Source: Blastocatellia bacterium (lineage in GTDB: Bacteria > Acidobacteriota > Blastocatellia > UBA7656 > JADIYM01). From it: 64,000 bases of DNA. A program made the translations under genes and the position numbers. The notes beneath the pieces were generated by a model that was not told where the DNA came from, did not search any database, and saw only the letters and a list, made by a program, of their open reading frames with translations. The stretch is from assembly GCA_021463145.1 (NCBI GenBank), contig JAJTWZ010000009.1:1-64000 (forward strand). Direction: 5' to 3'. This document shows positions 43,454 to 52,116 of this stretch, one piece after another; within the stretch, counting starts at the first letter, position 1; each line of letters starts with the position of its first letter.

Positions 43454-43669
43454 ATGGCGAACGTCTTGCTCAGCGGATGGGTCCCTGAAGAGCTTAATAG
43501 ACGAGTGCGGGCCTCAGCGTATTGGGATCGAACGACGATATCAGCTGTCATCACAGAGGCGCTTGAGGCCCACCTCGCAGAACGCGAACGAAACCGAGGT
43601 AGCCCCTACAAACCCATTCCGAAGGGCGTTGCCTCGCGCCGAGGCCGCCCTCCGAACTCTACCGACTGA
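43454..43669 (+). CDS. Small ribbon-helix-helix DNA-binding protein
   Basis: The 71-residue protein begins at ATG 43454. It has a short N-terminal strand (LLSGWVPEELNRRVRAS) and two helices around AYWDRTTISAVITEALEAHL, then a basic tail ending RRGRPP. It is a paralogue of the protein at 4068-4286, sharing the turn motif and tail. Both sit next to replication or partition-type genes, with a Rep-like gene following this one at 44068. A repressor of plasmid maintenance genes is a fair guess. Confidence 0.65.
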   Translation: MANVLLSGWVPEELNRRVRASAYWDRTTISAVITEALEAHLAERERNRGSPYKPIPKGVASRRGRPPNSTD

Positions 43670-43821
43670 TCCCGCCTTTTCTCTCCTACACGACTGCCGT
43701 CTCTCTGCAAAGCCAAAAAGTGACATTGTTGGTATTGTGAGGTAAGGCTATACTCGCCACGGCCTTAGAACGTCGAGAACTCTGCTGGCACTCGATCGAC
43801 AACTACGGCCACAAAGCGAGA

Positions 43822-43850
43822 TGGCCGGCCCGGAAAGTCCGGACCGGCCA
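43822..43850. other. Long GC-rich hairpin upstream of the Rep-like gene
   Basis: TGGCCGGCCCGGA (43822-43834), loop AAG and TCCGGACCGGCCA (43838-43850) form a 13-bp stem with a single mismatch (a G-U pair on minus-strand RNA). The surrounding 43670-44067 holds no gene. No T-run flanks it, so an operator, origin element or termination hairpin are all possible. Confidence 0.55.
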
Positions 43851-44067
43851 ATAACGAAATCGTCGAGTTCTCGCAAGGGCACTCGGCAACTGAGGAAACC
43901 AATAGATCCCTTGTCGCGGCTACGACCTCGGATCGACTCAAGTACCAAGTCCAAACATCGGGCCGTGAATGCTGGCGGTTCACGGTGGGCTCGATCTGCG
44001 TGCTCTGCCGTTTGGTGCGACAGGCACGAGGCTCGTGACCCCTTTGCCCTGCGAGGAGACCGCTGCT

Positions 44068-45567
44068 ATGCACCCTCCGCAGAACACTCGAAGTGTACCA
44101 CGACAGCCCGGAAGTTCAAGCCCGTTTCCGCGCGTCCGTAACCTCCCTCGGTTCATTCCTTTACCGGCTGCCTCACTCCGCACTCACCCGTCGCCGTCTG
44201 CGCTCGCGGTACTCGCCGCGCTCATCTCACGCGCACCCTACGCCTGGGATCGCCTCCTTTCCGGATCGCGACTCCTCGTGAGCGCTTCCGTCGACGCCCT
44301 GTCTGCGACGGCTCGTGCCTCACCGAATAATCTCCGCCAGGCAATCGCCGAACTTGAGCGCCTCGACCTGGTCAGGCGTCGGGGACGTCGGTCCTCCGGG
44401 TCTGAATGGGAGATCACCCCGATGGCCTTCGGACTTCCCGAGGACGACTTCGAACGCAGGCGTCTCTCAGCCGACTTCCGGCGCTGCTACGTCGCGCTTC
44501 CCGTCGCACTCGCCGGTCTGCTCTCTCCGCGGGACCTCGCCATCGCGATCGCCGTCATCGAGGCAGCCGGGGTTGGCGTTCTGTCGCGAGCCGTTGCCTC
44601 CGAGAGAATCTGGGTTTCGGTCAACGAAAGCGAAATTGCCGCCTCCACGGCACTCTCGGCCAGGACCGTCCGTCGCGCGCTCGAGGCGCTCAACAGCGCC
44701 AGCCTCATCGCCGGCAAAGCTTCGAGGGGCGGGGAGTGGGCGATTGAATTGACGCCCCAGCTGTTCGGCCTCGAGGAATGGACAGAACTGAGTATTCAAC
44801 CAGCAGAATCGGACAAATCTGCGTTTTCAGCTCCGACGCATCCTTCTACTGAAATAGAAGAGGGGAAAGAGAGAAGGGGCGTGCGTTCGCGCGCCGCCGC
44901 GATCGCGCTTTCCCTCCAGGCGCTGTCGGTCGTGAACGGCGTGAGGGTGGCTTCATGCCGATGGCGTGCTCGAATCCGGCGGGCTGCTCTCCAACTCGCC
45001 GTCGCCGGCGCCATGGAAGCCGAGGCAGAGGCGATCGCCATCACGATCGCGAGGGAGCGAGGCCGTCCGGCGCCGCCGGAGGCAATCCTCGATCGCTATC
45101 TCGACGAACGCAACTGCCGGGCAATGGCCACCGGCAGAGAATCGCAGTTCGCCGGCACCGCAAGCGTCGCCTCGGTCCCTCAAGCGCCGCCACCGGAGTT
45201 GGCATCACGTCTCGACGATCTCGAACTCCGGGTCTGGCGCTGGCGAACGGAGATTGAAGCCGGCGACCCGGCCGGCGATTCGTTCCGCGAACTCCTTGGC
45301 GGCCTGTTGCCGTGGGAGAGTGGCTACGTTTCCTTGCGGCGCGCTAAACCGGGACTTCCGCTCGTGCCGAGCTGCGACGCCGCTCGATGTTCCTGTAACT
45401 CATTTGTAACGAACGGTTATGGAGCGTCTCGGGGTATTCTTCCGGACTTGACCGAACCGGACACTCATGGTGTACTCCGCACGGCTCCGGGATATTGTAC
45501 GACGCGGAGCGTCGTAGCGACATCACACGTCGGTGTGGTCTCGCCAGACCACTTGGCGACGCCATGA
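44068..45567 (+). CDS. Protein with two winged-helix domains, candidate replication initiator
   Basis: ATG 44068 follows AGGAG and gives up to 499 residues. Two similar winged-helix units are seen. One contains VSASVDALSATARASPNNLR and ELERLDLVRRRGRR; the other contains VSVNESEIAASTALSARTVR and ALNSASLIAGKASRG. Both end in a T/E-P-x-x-F-G-L strand, as expected of tandem duplication in Rep-type initiators. A helical, Arg-rich domain follows at about 300-380. The last 60 residues are Cys/Ser-rich and unlike the rest, so the true end may be earlier or frameshifted. It lies next to an RHH gene and a strong hairpin. Confidence 0.55.
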   Translation: MHPPQNTRSVPRQPGSSSPFPRVRNLPRFIPLPAASLRTHPSPSALAVLAALISRAPYAWDRLLSGSRLLVSASVDALSATARASPNNLRQAIAELERLDLVRRRGRRSSGSEWEITPMAFGLPEDDFERRRLSADFRRCYVALPVALAGLLSPRDLAIAIAVIEAAGVGVLSRAVASERIWVSVNESEIAASTALSARTVRRALEALNSASLIAGKASRGGEWAIELTPQLFGLEEWTELSIQPAESDKSAFSAPTHPSTEIEEGKERRGVRSRAAAIALSLQALSVVNGVRVASCRWRARIRRAALQLAVAGAMEAEAEAIAITIARERGRPAPPEAILDRYLDERNCRAMATGRESQFAGTASVASVPQAPPPELASRLDDLELRVWRWRTEIEAGDPAGDSFRELLGGLLPWESGYVSLRRAKPGLPLVPSCDAARCSCNSFVTNGYGASRGILPDLTEPDTHGVLRTAPGYCTTRSVVATSHVGVVSPDHLATP

Positions 45568-45590
45568 GTGGCGTCCTCGAGGAAAGAAAA

Positions 45591-45806
45591 ATGGAAGTTC
45601 TCGAAACTGAACAGGATCTCATGGTGCTTACAGCATTCCGACTCTGCACGAAGGATGACCCCGTTGCCGCGAAGCAGCCGGTGCACGCCCATTACAAAGA
45701 CTGCCAGTGGTGCAAGAACTACGTCGCCCAGAAGAGCCAGTCCATGCACCATTCGGTGAGCGACGTCGGATGGTGGAGCGGTTACGCAGATCGGGAGCGT
45801 TCCTGA
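45591..45806 (+). CDS. Small protein with a C-x2-C motif
   Basis: ATG 45591 has GAGGAAAG four bases before it and gives 71 residues; ATG 45564 is an alternative. The motif HYKDCQWCKNYV could bind metal together with an upstream Cys (FRLCTKDD) and His residues. No family is recognised. It follows the Rep-like gene by 23 bases and may be a small regulator. Confidence 0.5.
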   Translation: MEVLETEQDLMVLTAFRLCTKDDPVAAKQPVHAHYKDCQWCKNYVAQKSQSMHHSVSDVGWWSGYADRERS

Positions 45807-46004
45807 TCCAGGCGGACGTCGCCTGCAGTCGGCCCCGTCCCGACTTCCCCGACACTCCTTCCCGTTTCTCGAATCGAATTGCCGTAAGACTCGGCTCTCC
45901 GTTGATCCTGCCTCTTGCCGAGTAGCGTCGATCTGACCCCTCGTGGATCGGCAGCCCGAACCAGCGCAAGTGCTCGGAACGAAGCCAGCCGCCAGGTGGT
46001 GAAT

Positions 46005-48062
46005 GTGGAAGTACAGAGAGTCTCACTAGTCATCTGCGGAGCTGGCGGCCACATGGGACGCCGGGCGTTGTGCACGCTACCCGTCTTACAGCATGCACTT
46101 TCGCTGGACGGTATTCAGCTTGAGCTGGAGGCGCTGGTAGACGTTCAGGTCAAGGCTCACGAAGCGATTGAGTCGCTTCTCCAAGCTCTCGTCCTGGAAC
46201 CACGCCAAAAGAAGCCGTTCGTCTCACTGGCGGAATGTCTCAGCACTCTTCAAAGTGGCGACAAATCGTATCTTGTCTACGACGCCAGTCCATCAACGCT
46301 GCATCTCCCCCATTTGATCCTGTGTTGCAAGGAAGGGTTTCACTACCTTGGCGAGAAGCCGCTCGTGATGGACCCGTGCGAGCTCATGGTGCTTCGAGAC
46401 GAAATCGCCAACCCCGCGCGGGCAAGCCGGATCATGGTGGACTTCATCGAAACGCACAGCTCGCCGACGTGCATTGTCGCCAGCCAGATGAAGAAGCAGG
46501 CGGCACGCCCAACTCAGGTAGAACTGTGTCGCGAGGGAAGTGGCGGACTCAAGAAACTCCTGTTTCCATCGGCGAGGAAGGGGATCGCTGGCGGCGCGAT
46601 TCTTGACAAGGCCGTACACGATCTCTCGATACTGCATGCCCTCCTCTTTGCATCAGGAGCTACGGTTCCAGGACACCACCAAATTTCCCTTGAAGTCTTC
46701 GACCCGGTTCTAATGCCGGCGGATATCGAGGCTGTCATGTGGGGCGAAACGAGGTTTCTCGGCGCTGACAACGAGCCCCGCCCCTTGCCAAAGGGGGAGG
46801 TTGGCGGGGTCTATTACTATTCGGCCGATGCCAGAGCGAGGATCGAGCTGACAGCTCCGGATTGGACGGCTGTCGTCCATACGAGCTGGCTCGGCGTTCG
46901 CCGGTCGGACGAGCTACTCGGCGAACTGGGCTTTCCGGCCGAGCGGCACATTGGAATCGAGCCGCAGAAACTCTTCGGGAGCTCGGAGAATGTTCTCTCG
47001 ATCTCGGACTGCCGCATCGGGCGCGTCGAGACAACAACCGATTCCTGGTTCGTCGATTTTCTCTACAAGAACAAGGATGGTGCCGGCAGCACCGTGAGGA
47101 AGCTGAACTCGGAAGTGGAGGAGTCCTTCCAGGAAGAGACGAGCGACCCAGTATGGCGCGCATTTCCCGCAAATCCGCTTGGTCGCGTCCTGGCCACGGC
47201 CTGCCGAACGGTGCTAGGACGGGCGTGCGAGCCGTATTCATCCTTCATAGACGAGAAGGCGATCCTGTGGGTCCACGAGCTCGCGATCGCGGCTCGCAAG
47301 AAGGTGCTTCACGGGGACGCAGAGCCGGAGATGGCCAAGACGCGCGAAGCAGTCAAGACCGCTTTGGAGCCGCACCTGGACTGCGTTCGACGCAATCTAA
47401 CGATCCAGGTGCTCATCCTGGACATGGACAACACGCTCTTTGCGACAGGAGAGGCTGTACCAAACCTCGAGGCCCTTCGGCTGGCATTCGAACGAAATTT
47501 CGACATAGCGTGGGAGGAGATTGAAGAGCGCGTTCTAACGAGGCGCCCGAACGGACTAGTTAGCGAGCTCGTCAAGGCTGGCTCCCTGAAGGCCCATCTG
47601 CAGACGGCCCAGGCGGAGGATGACGTCTTCGGAGCATACGGCGATCTCGAAGTCGCGGTGCCCAATCTCGTCGCCGGGTACAACGAGTGCCGGGACCTAT
47701 GGTCGCGCCTCGATCTGAAGGTCGCGTTGGTTACAACGGGGATCTGGATCCTTCAGGCAAAGAAGATTCAGGCCGCCGGAATCGCCAAGCATTTCACTCC
47801 CGTTGTCATCGATGATGCCCGCTGTGAACTTGGAAAAGAGTCGACGTTCGAAGCAATCATGAACAAGCTAAAGGTGCCTGCTCGCCGCGTTGCGGTCGTC
47901 GGGGACGACAAGGACAGCGAACTCGAGGCAGCGCGCGCTCTGGGAATGAGACGAGTACACATCACGACGGAACCGGGTTGCGCGTGCGGCGCTCGCGAAC
48001 ATATACGCGATTTTCACGGTCTCACGCGTGTACTTGACAAGTGGACTGACGGAGAGGCCTGA
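46005..48062 (+). CDS. Gfo/Idh/MocA-like oxidoreductase fused to a HAD-family domain
   Basis: GTG 46005 has AGGTGG before it and gives 685 residues. The N-terminus is a Rossmann fold (LVICGAGGHMGRRAL, residues 8-22). The E-K-P-L motif (HYLGEKPLVMDP) typical of Gfo/Idh/MocA enzymes follows, then a long substrate domain with DKAVHDLSILH. From about residue 465 a HAD domain begins with L-D473-M-D475-N-T (motif I), later T-T-G (motif II), a Lys in GKESTFEAIM, and GDDKDSELEAARALGM (motif IV). One chain combining sugar-type redox and phosphatase chemistry is uncommon. The substrate is unknown. It has no operon partners. Confidence 0.75.
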   Translation: MEVQRVSLVICGAGGHMGRRALCTLPVLQHALSLDGIQLELEALVDVQVKAHEAIESLLQALVLEPRQKKPFVSLAECLSTLQSGDKSYLVYDASPSTLHLPHLILCCKEGFHYLGEKPLVMDPCELMVLRDEIANPARASRIMVDFIETHSSPTCIVASQMKKQAARPTQVELCREGSGGLKKLLFPSARKGIAGGAILDKAVHDLSILHALLFASGATVPGHHQISLEVFDPVLMPADIEAVMWGETRFLGADNEPRPLPKGEVGGVYYYSADARARIELTAPDWTAVVHTSWLGVRRSDELLGELGFPAERHIGIEPQKLFGSSENVLSISDCRIGRVETTTDSWFVDFLYKNKDGAGSTVRKLNSEVEESFQEETSDPVWRAFPANPLGRVLATACRTVLGRACEPYSSFIDEKAILWVHELAIAARKKVLHGDAEPEMAKTREAVKTALEPHLDCVRRNLTIQVLILDMDNTLFATGEAVPNLEALRLAFERNFDIAWEEIEERVLTRRPNGLVSELVKAGSLKAHLQTAQAEDDVFGAYGDLEVAVPNLVAGYNECRDLWSRLDLKVALVTTGIWILQAKKIQAAGIAKHFTPVVIDDARCELGKESTFEAIMNKLKVPARRVAVVGDDKDSELEAARALGMRRVHITTEPGCACGAREHIRDFHGLTRVLDKWTDGEA

Positions 48063-48169
48063 ACGAGCTTCGTCGGGCACTCACGTTCGTGCGTTCCGCT
48101 CTCGGTTCGGCACACACTCGACGCCATCCGACAGATAGTTGCCACCGCTCGACCACAAGATGCGGCGTT

Positions 48170-48195
48170 GCCGGGCGTGCGACTGCACGCCCGGC
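48170..48195. terminator. Bidirectional terminator-like hairpin
   Basis: GCCGGGCGTGC (48170-48180), loop GACT and GCACGCCCGGC (48185-48195) form a perfect 11-bp stem between the convergent Gfo/Idh-HAD and prepilin-operon stops. Only a short TCCTT follows on the plus strand. Confidence 0.6.
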
Positions 48196-48208
48196 TCCTT
48201 CGATCTGC

Positions 48209-49855
48209 CTACTCTCCCGCCCCAACAACGGGCGGCAGCAACACCACGTCTCCATCAATAAACAGCGACGCCACGACATAGCTGAGGCGCGGCGGAGGCG
48301 GCGGGCAGGCGTCGCACGTCGGATCGGGCGGTTCCGGATCTCCGGGGTCCGGAGCGTCCTCGGGCAGGAACGAGGCGTTCGAGCTGTTGGTGACTTCGAT
48401 CGAGTCGGACCCGCCCGGCCACGAGACCGTCAGACGCTGACTGCGACCTACAACCGACAGGAGCGGAATCGTGACCGGTCCGGACTGACCGAGCCTCCGC
48501 AGCATCTGAGGAAACATATGCGGATCACGAGCCAGATCCTCCGCCCAGCCGCCAACCGTGATGGTCGACGAGTGCGACGACACGAGAGGACCAGAGGCGT
48601 TCGGCCCAACCGGACCAGGCATCCCGTCCCCGCGAATCACATAGCCAATACCGGAGCTGTCGACGACGTTAGGCAAAGCGCCGGCAGGTACGCCAGTGAC
48701 GAAGGTGGTATCCGGCGATCCGTCGCGCGGAAGGAGTTTCTTCTCACCAAGAGCCGAGGAGGGGACTTGCGGAAGCGTAACAACCCGACCGTTTGGTAAC
48801 TGTAGCTGGGCGTAGTCGGCCGGTATGGCCGGAAGTCCCCGGCTCGGATGCGGCGCCCGGACAGCCACGACTGCGTACTCGGGCGTCGCCCGGCGTCGCG
48901 TCGTCGATCCGTTGCCCTGGATCTCGATCGTGTCCGTGCTCTGGACGTACGAGTTGTTGAGGAATCGCCAGTCGTCGGTGGCGAGGATCGTCACGGGAGA
49001 CGTGTCGCCATAGGGAACCGTACCCGGTGGCACTCCCCGCAGCGTGTAGACGTAGACGCCGTCGCCGGCCGGAAGCCCGTGCAGTTCAGGCCCAGAGACT
49101 ACTTCCGGATCTCCCTGCCAGGCCGCCGGCACGGGCTGTGGCGTTCCGGGAGGCCCCGGATACGGGGTCCACGTCACGGCCGTCAGATCGCTGCCAGCGG
49201 CAAGTCGACCGGCCGTAGCGGCGGGGCTCGCGCCCGACGCCTCGAGGACCTGGAGAATCTTCGCCATTGCCGGAGAGTCGCTTCGCGCGCTCACGAGCCC
49301 GATGTAGAGCCGACTGTCGAGCTTCGCGGGCACGTAGACGTGGTAGTACTCGCTGCCCGACCGGCCCCAGCCGCGGATACGGATCGTGAACTCGTAGTCG
49401 TCGACGACAACACCCTTCTTCGAGCTCGCGGAGAGATTCGTAAGCGTCCGGGACCGCGGAGGCCTGCGGACGAACATCGTCATCTCGGCCCACCCGGACT
49501 GCCCCGGACCGTAGTGGGGAGTCGAGTAGTCGTAGTTTTGCCGGACGGTCGGCCACTCGACCTGGGCGAGGGCGTAGTTGTCGGCGGCAACGAGCGTCGG
49601 GTTCGCATTGATCTGCTCGGCAATCGCGCGAATCGCGCCCGGCGCGTTGTCCATCATCCACTGCTCGGCCCGAAGGCACGAGCGGATGGCGTTCTCCGAC
49701 GCGGTCGTCCGAAGATTCTCGACCGCGTTTTGGATGAACGGAGCGTACATCGTGATCATGCAGGTATGCACGATGAAGATGAGCAGGAGGCCCCAGACCA
49801 TCAGCGCCGCGGCGCCGTAGCCTGCTTCGTTGCGTCTTCGACGTCGCGTATTCAC
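48209..49855 (-). CDS. Bitopic surface protein at the end of the prepilin operon (PilX/GspK- or TadE-like)
   Basis: GTG at 49855 behind GGAGGAGGAAA overlaps the upstream prepilin stop (GTGA), giving 548 residues. A basic N-terminus is followed by one hydrophobic helix (ALMVWGLLLIFIVHTCMITM). It lacks the G-F-x2-x-E prepilin signature of its operon mates, so processing is not certain. The rest is a large extracytoplasmic region, Pro/Gly/Ser-rich, with strand segments and a C-terminal CDACPPPPP linker. Operon position corresponds to the large minor pilin in pilus tip complexes, but a TadE-like pseudopilin is also possible. Confidence 0.55.
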   Translation of the reverse strand: MNTRRRRRNEAGYGAAALMVWGLLLIFIVHTCMITMYAPFIQNAVENLRTTASENAIRSCLRAEQWMMDNAPGAIRAIAEQINANPTLVAADNYALAQVEWPTVRQNYDYSTPHYGPGQSGWAEMTMFVRRPPRSRTLTNLSASSKKGVVVDDYEFTIRIRGWGRSGSEYYHVYVPAKLDSRLYIGLVSARSDSPAMAKILQVLEASGASPAATAGRLAAGSDLTAVTWTPYPGPPGTPQPVPAAWQGDPEVVSGPELHGLPAGDGVYVYTLRGVPPGTVPYGDTSPVTILATDDWRFLNNSYVQSTDTIEIQGNGSTTRRRATPEYAVVAVRAPHPSRGLPAIPADYAQLQLPNGRVVTLPQVPSSALGEKKLLPRDGSPDTTFVTGVPAGALPNVVDSSGIGYVIRGDGMPGPVGPNASGPLVSSHSSTITVGGWAEDLARDPHMFPQMLRRLGQSGPVTIPLLSVVGRSQRLTVSWPGGSDSIEVTNSSNASFLPEDAPDPGDPEPPDPTCDACPPPPPRLSYVVASLFIDGDVVLLPPVVGAGE

Positions 49856-51048
49856 TTTCCTCCTCCTCCCGAACCACCGCCCGACGCGGTCATGAGTTCA
49901 ATATGGGCCGGCACAAGCGAGCGCGGACCGGTGAGAACCCGACGCATCGAGATGACGATCGCCGGCTCGCCCGGGATCGGAATCGAGACGCTGGCCGAGG
50001 CGACCGAGCCCGAGGCGTCCGGGTCCTTGGTCGCCGCGCCGCCTGCCGGGGGACTCGTGACCTCGAGCGCGCCACCCGTGCGTTCAATCAGTCCCTCGAC
50101 GAGCTCGGGAGAGCGGGGATCGCCGATGATCCGGACGAAGCGCGGATCGCCGCGCGGCGTGATGCCTGCCTGGTCGTCGGACTCGACTCGAAGCGTTGCG
50201 TAACTGACGACGGGGCCTGCCCTGTCGAGAAGCACCACTTCCGCGTCGTCCGAGATCTCAAGGCCCGCCGCCGCCGCCGCGTTGTTTCGAAGCCCGGCCC
50301 GAAGTGAAGCCGTCCCGCTTCGCACGCCGGCTTCGACGGTCGCGAAAGCGTCCTTGCGGGAAACCTCGTGCGGCGCCGAGACGATCTCGACGACGGCCGA
50401 AGCGTCGAGGCCGGCCGCGCGACCGTTGAGGACGAGGACGTCGCCCTCGCGAAAAGCGAGCACCGCCGCGAGATCGTCACCGTCGCGCGCAACGAGCCGG
50501 ATCACGCCCGACAGCGTCGAGAAGGGCTCGGCCAGGCTCACTTCCGGTGACCTCGGGTCGGTGCGGATCGTGAGAATCGAGGGACCGACCTGGCCAACGG
50601 TAAGCGGCTCGGCGATCACCGTCACCGGACCGGCGACGGCGAGGCCTCCGACCATGATGCTGGCGCCGAACGTCGCCACCGGCTCGAGATCCGCGTCGAC
50701 GTCGATTGTCGGCGGAGTCGATCCGCCGCCGCCTCCCGCCGCTGGCGCCGGGTCTTTCGAGACGGTCCCTGATGTCGCAGAACCGCCGCCCGACGGCAGG
50801 ATCGGAGCCAGCGTCCGGTCCCGGGCCACGTAGCGAAGTCGGGCTCCGCCCGCGGCCGCTTCGCCGAGTTCGACCTGAAGCCGGTTCTCAACCGAGAGTC
50901 GCTCCATTCGAGGTTCGGTGACAGCCTTCATGTTTCTCGCGCTGAACAGCGAACTGCCGAGGATGGTGGCCATCAGGGCAATCAGCCCCAGGGAAACCAG
51001 CATCTCGACAAGAGAGAAGCCACGCTCGGCCCCTGGTTGAGTTCTCAT
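49852..51048 (-). CDS. Prepilin-like protein (minor pilin, PilW/GspJ type)
   Basis: ATG at 51048 overlaps the upstream stop (ATGA). The 398-residue protein has a type III signal: R-G-F-S-L-V-E-M-L-V-S-L, with cleavage expected between Gly and Phe and Glu at +5, then a hydrophobic helix. The globular part is long for this class, with a Gly/Ser/Pro-rich low-complexity section near residues 85-110 and a Gly-rich end. It is the third of three adjacent prepilin genes. No prepilin peptidase is encoded in the window. Confidence 0.78.
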   Translation of the reverse strand: MRTQPGAERGFSLVEMLVSLGLIALMATILGSSLFSARNMKAVTEPRMERLSVENRLQVELGEAAAGGARLRYVARDRTLAPILPSGGGSATSGTVSKDPAPAAGGGGGSTPPTIDVDADLEPVATFGASIMVGGLAVAGPVTVIAEPLTVGQVGPSILTIRTDPRSPEVSLAEPFSTLSGVIRLVARDGDDLAAVLAFREGDVLVLNGRAAGLDASAVVEIVSAPHEVSRKDAFATVEAGVRSGTASLRAGLRNNAAAAAGLEISDDAEVVLLDRAGPVVSYATLRVESDDQAGITPRGDPRFVRIIGDPRSPELVEGLIERTGGALEVTSPPAGGAATKDPDASGSVASASVSIPIPGEPAIVISMRRVLTGPRSLVPAHIELMTASGGGSGGGGK

Positions 51049-51509
51049 TTCATGACCCTCCAGACTCTTCCATCCAAGTCCCAACGCGTCACGGTCCCGA
51101 CCGATGTCACCACGATCGCCGCGCTACCCTTGATCGTCTCGCCATCCGTTTCCGACACGACGACCGCGAATCCCCGCTGTACGCCATCGACGTGCGGGTT
51201 GCCCGTGCCCCCCTGCAACACGACGACCGGCGCGATCTCTGTGCCGTCGGGTGGCGCGACGAACTTCGAGTTGATCGTGACGGAAACCGGCTGCGCGGCA
51301 AGCGCGCTCGACGGCGAGTAGGTGATGCTCTCGCCCTCGCGCGCACGGGCAACCGCGAGCTCGATTGAGCTTCGCAACTCGGCGACGGCCGTCTCAAAGT
51401 CGGACGTGCGGCGAGTGGCGAGCAATCCCGGAATCGCTATCGCGGCAACCACGATGACGATCGCGAGAACGACGAGCAGCTCGACGGTGGAAAACCCTCG
51501 CGCCTTCAT
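51045..51509 (-). CDS. Prepilin-like protein (GspH/PilE-like)
   Basis: The 154-residue protein begins MKARGFSTVELLVVLAIVIV, a textbook prepilin leader of four residues, cleavage before Phe, and Glu at +5. The globular domain is small and strand-rich (VTINSKFVAPPDGTE, then RWDLDGRVWRVMK). Its size suits a major pilin or a GspH-type minor pilin. It overlaps both neighbours by 4 bases. Confidence 0.85.
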   Translation of the reverse strand: MKARGFSTVELLVVLAIVIVVAAIAIPGLLATRRTSDFETAVAELRSSIELAVARAREGESITYSPSSALAAQPVSVTINSKFVAPPDGTEIAPVVVLQGGTGNPHVDGVQRGFAVVVSETDGETIKGSAAIVVTSVGTVTRWDLDGRVWRVMK

Positions 51510-51949
51510 GGCCTCACCTCGGTCGCCATCCGGAAAATGGCCTCCTCACCGAGCGCCTGCCCCTGCTCATCGACTGCGACGGCCGACAGCTCGACGGTAG
51601 CGAGACTCGAGCCTGCAACCGTCCACTGACGAAGCACCCGGGCGGGCGGACCGCCATCGGTCTCGATCACGACGGTATCCGAGTAACCCTCGACTGGAGT
51701 CGCTGGCCACACGGTACCGCCTGGCGAAGCGGTGAAGGGCTCGTGTATCCGGGCAAGCGCCGCGGTGCGCGCGGCCTGGATGTCGGCCACGCGTGCCGAG
51801 TTGCGGACCGCCCGGGCACCGCCGATCAGGACGACGCCCGTAACGATCAGCAACAGGAACAGCGCGATGACAACCTCGACAAGCGCAAACCCGCGCGGGT
51901 CTGCGTGCCGGGCATAACGCGATGACGCACAACGAGCCGTCAGGCGCAT
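51506..51949 (-). CDS. Prepilin-like protein (PilV/GspI-like)
   Basis: ATG at 51949 has GGAGG nine bases upstream and gives 147 residues. The leader is longer (about 20 residues) and ends R-G-F-A-L-V-E-V-V-I-A-L, with Glu at +5 and a hydrophobic helix. The small C-terminal domain is strand-rich. It is the first of the prepilin genes, preceded by a possible promoter at 52068-52097. Confidence 0.78.
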   Translation of the reverse strand: MRLTARCASSRYARHADPRGFALVEVVIALFLLLIVTGVVLIGGARAVRNSARVADIQAARTAALARIHEPFTASPGGTVWPATPVEGYSDTVVIETDGGPPARVLRQWTVAGSSLATVELSAVAVDEQGQALGEEAIFRMATEVRP

Positions 51950-52067
51950 ATGGGGGCCTCCGATGGAAGATTGATTGTTGAGATATCCGGCCCGAAGACC
52001 GGCCGCGAGCCCGCCAGGGGACGGGCGCGCGATACCGACGTGGAACCTGGGGTTTGCTGGCCTTTCG

Positions 52068-52097
52068 AGTCTACGCCTCGATCGGCCGCACCTGCAA
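52068..52097 (-). promoter_or_regulatory. Possible promoter of the prepilin operon
   Basis: On the minus strand TTGCAG (52097-52092), an 18-base spacer and TAGACT (52073-52068) lie about 118 bases before the first prepilin start, in the 167-base gap after the HerA-like gene. Confidence 0.35.
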
Positions 52098-52116
52098 CAC
52101 ACTGTTGACATGCCGC

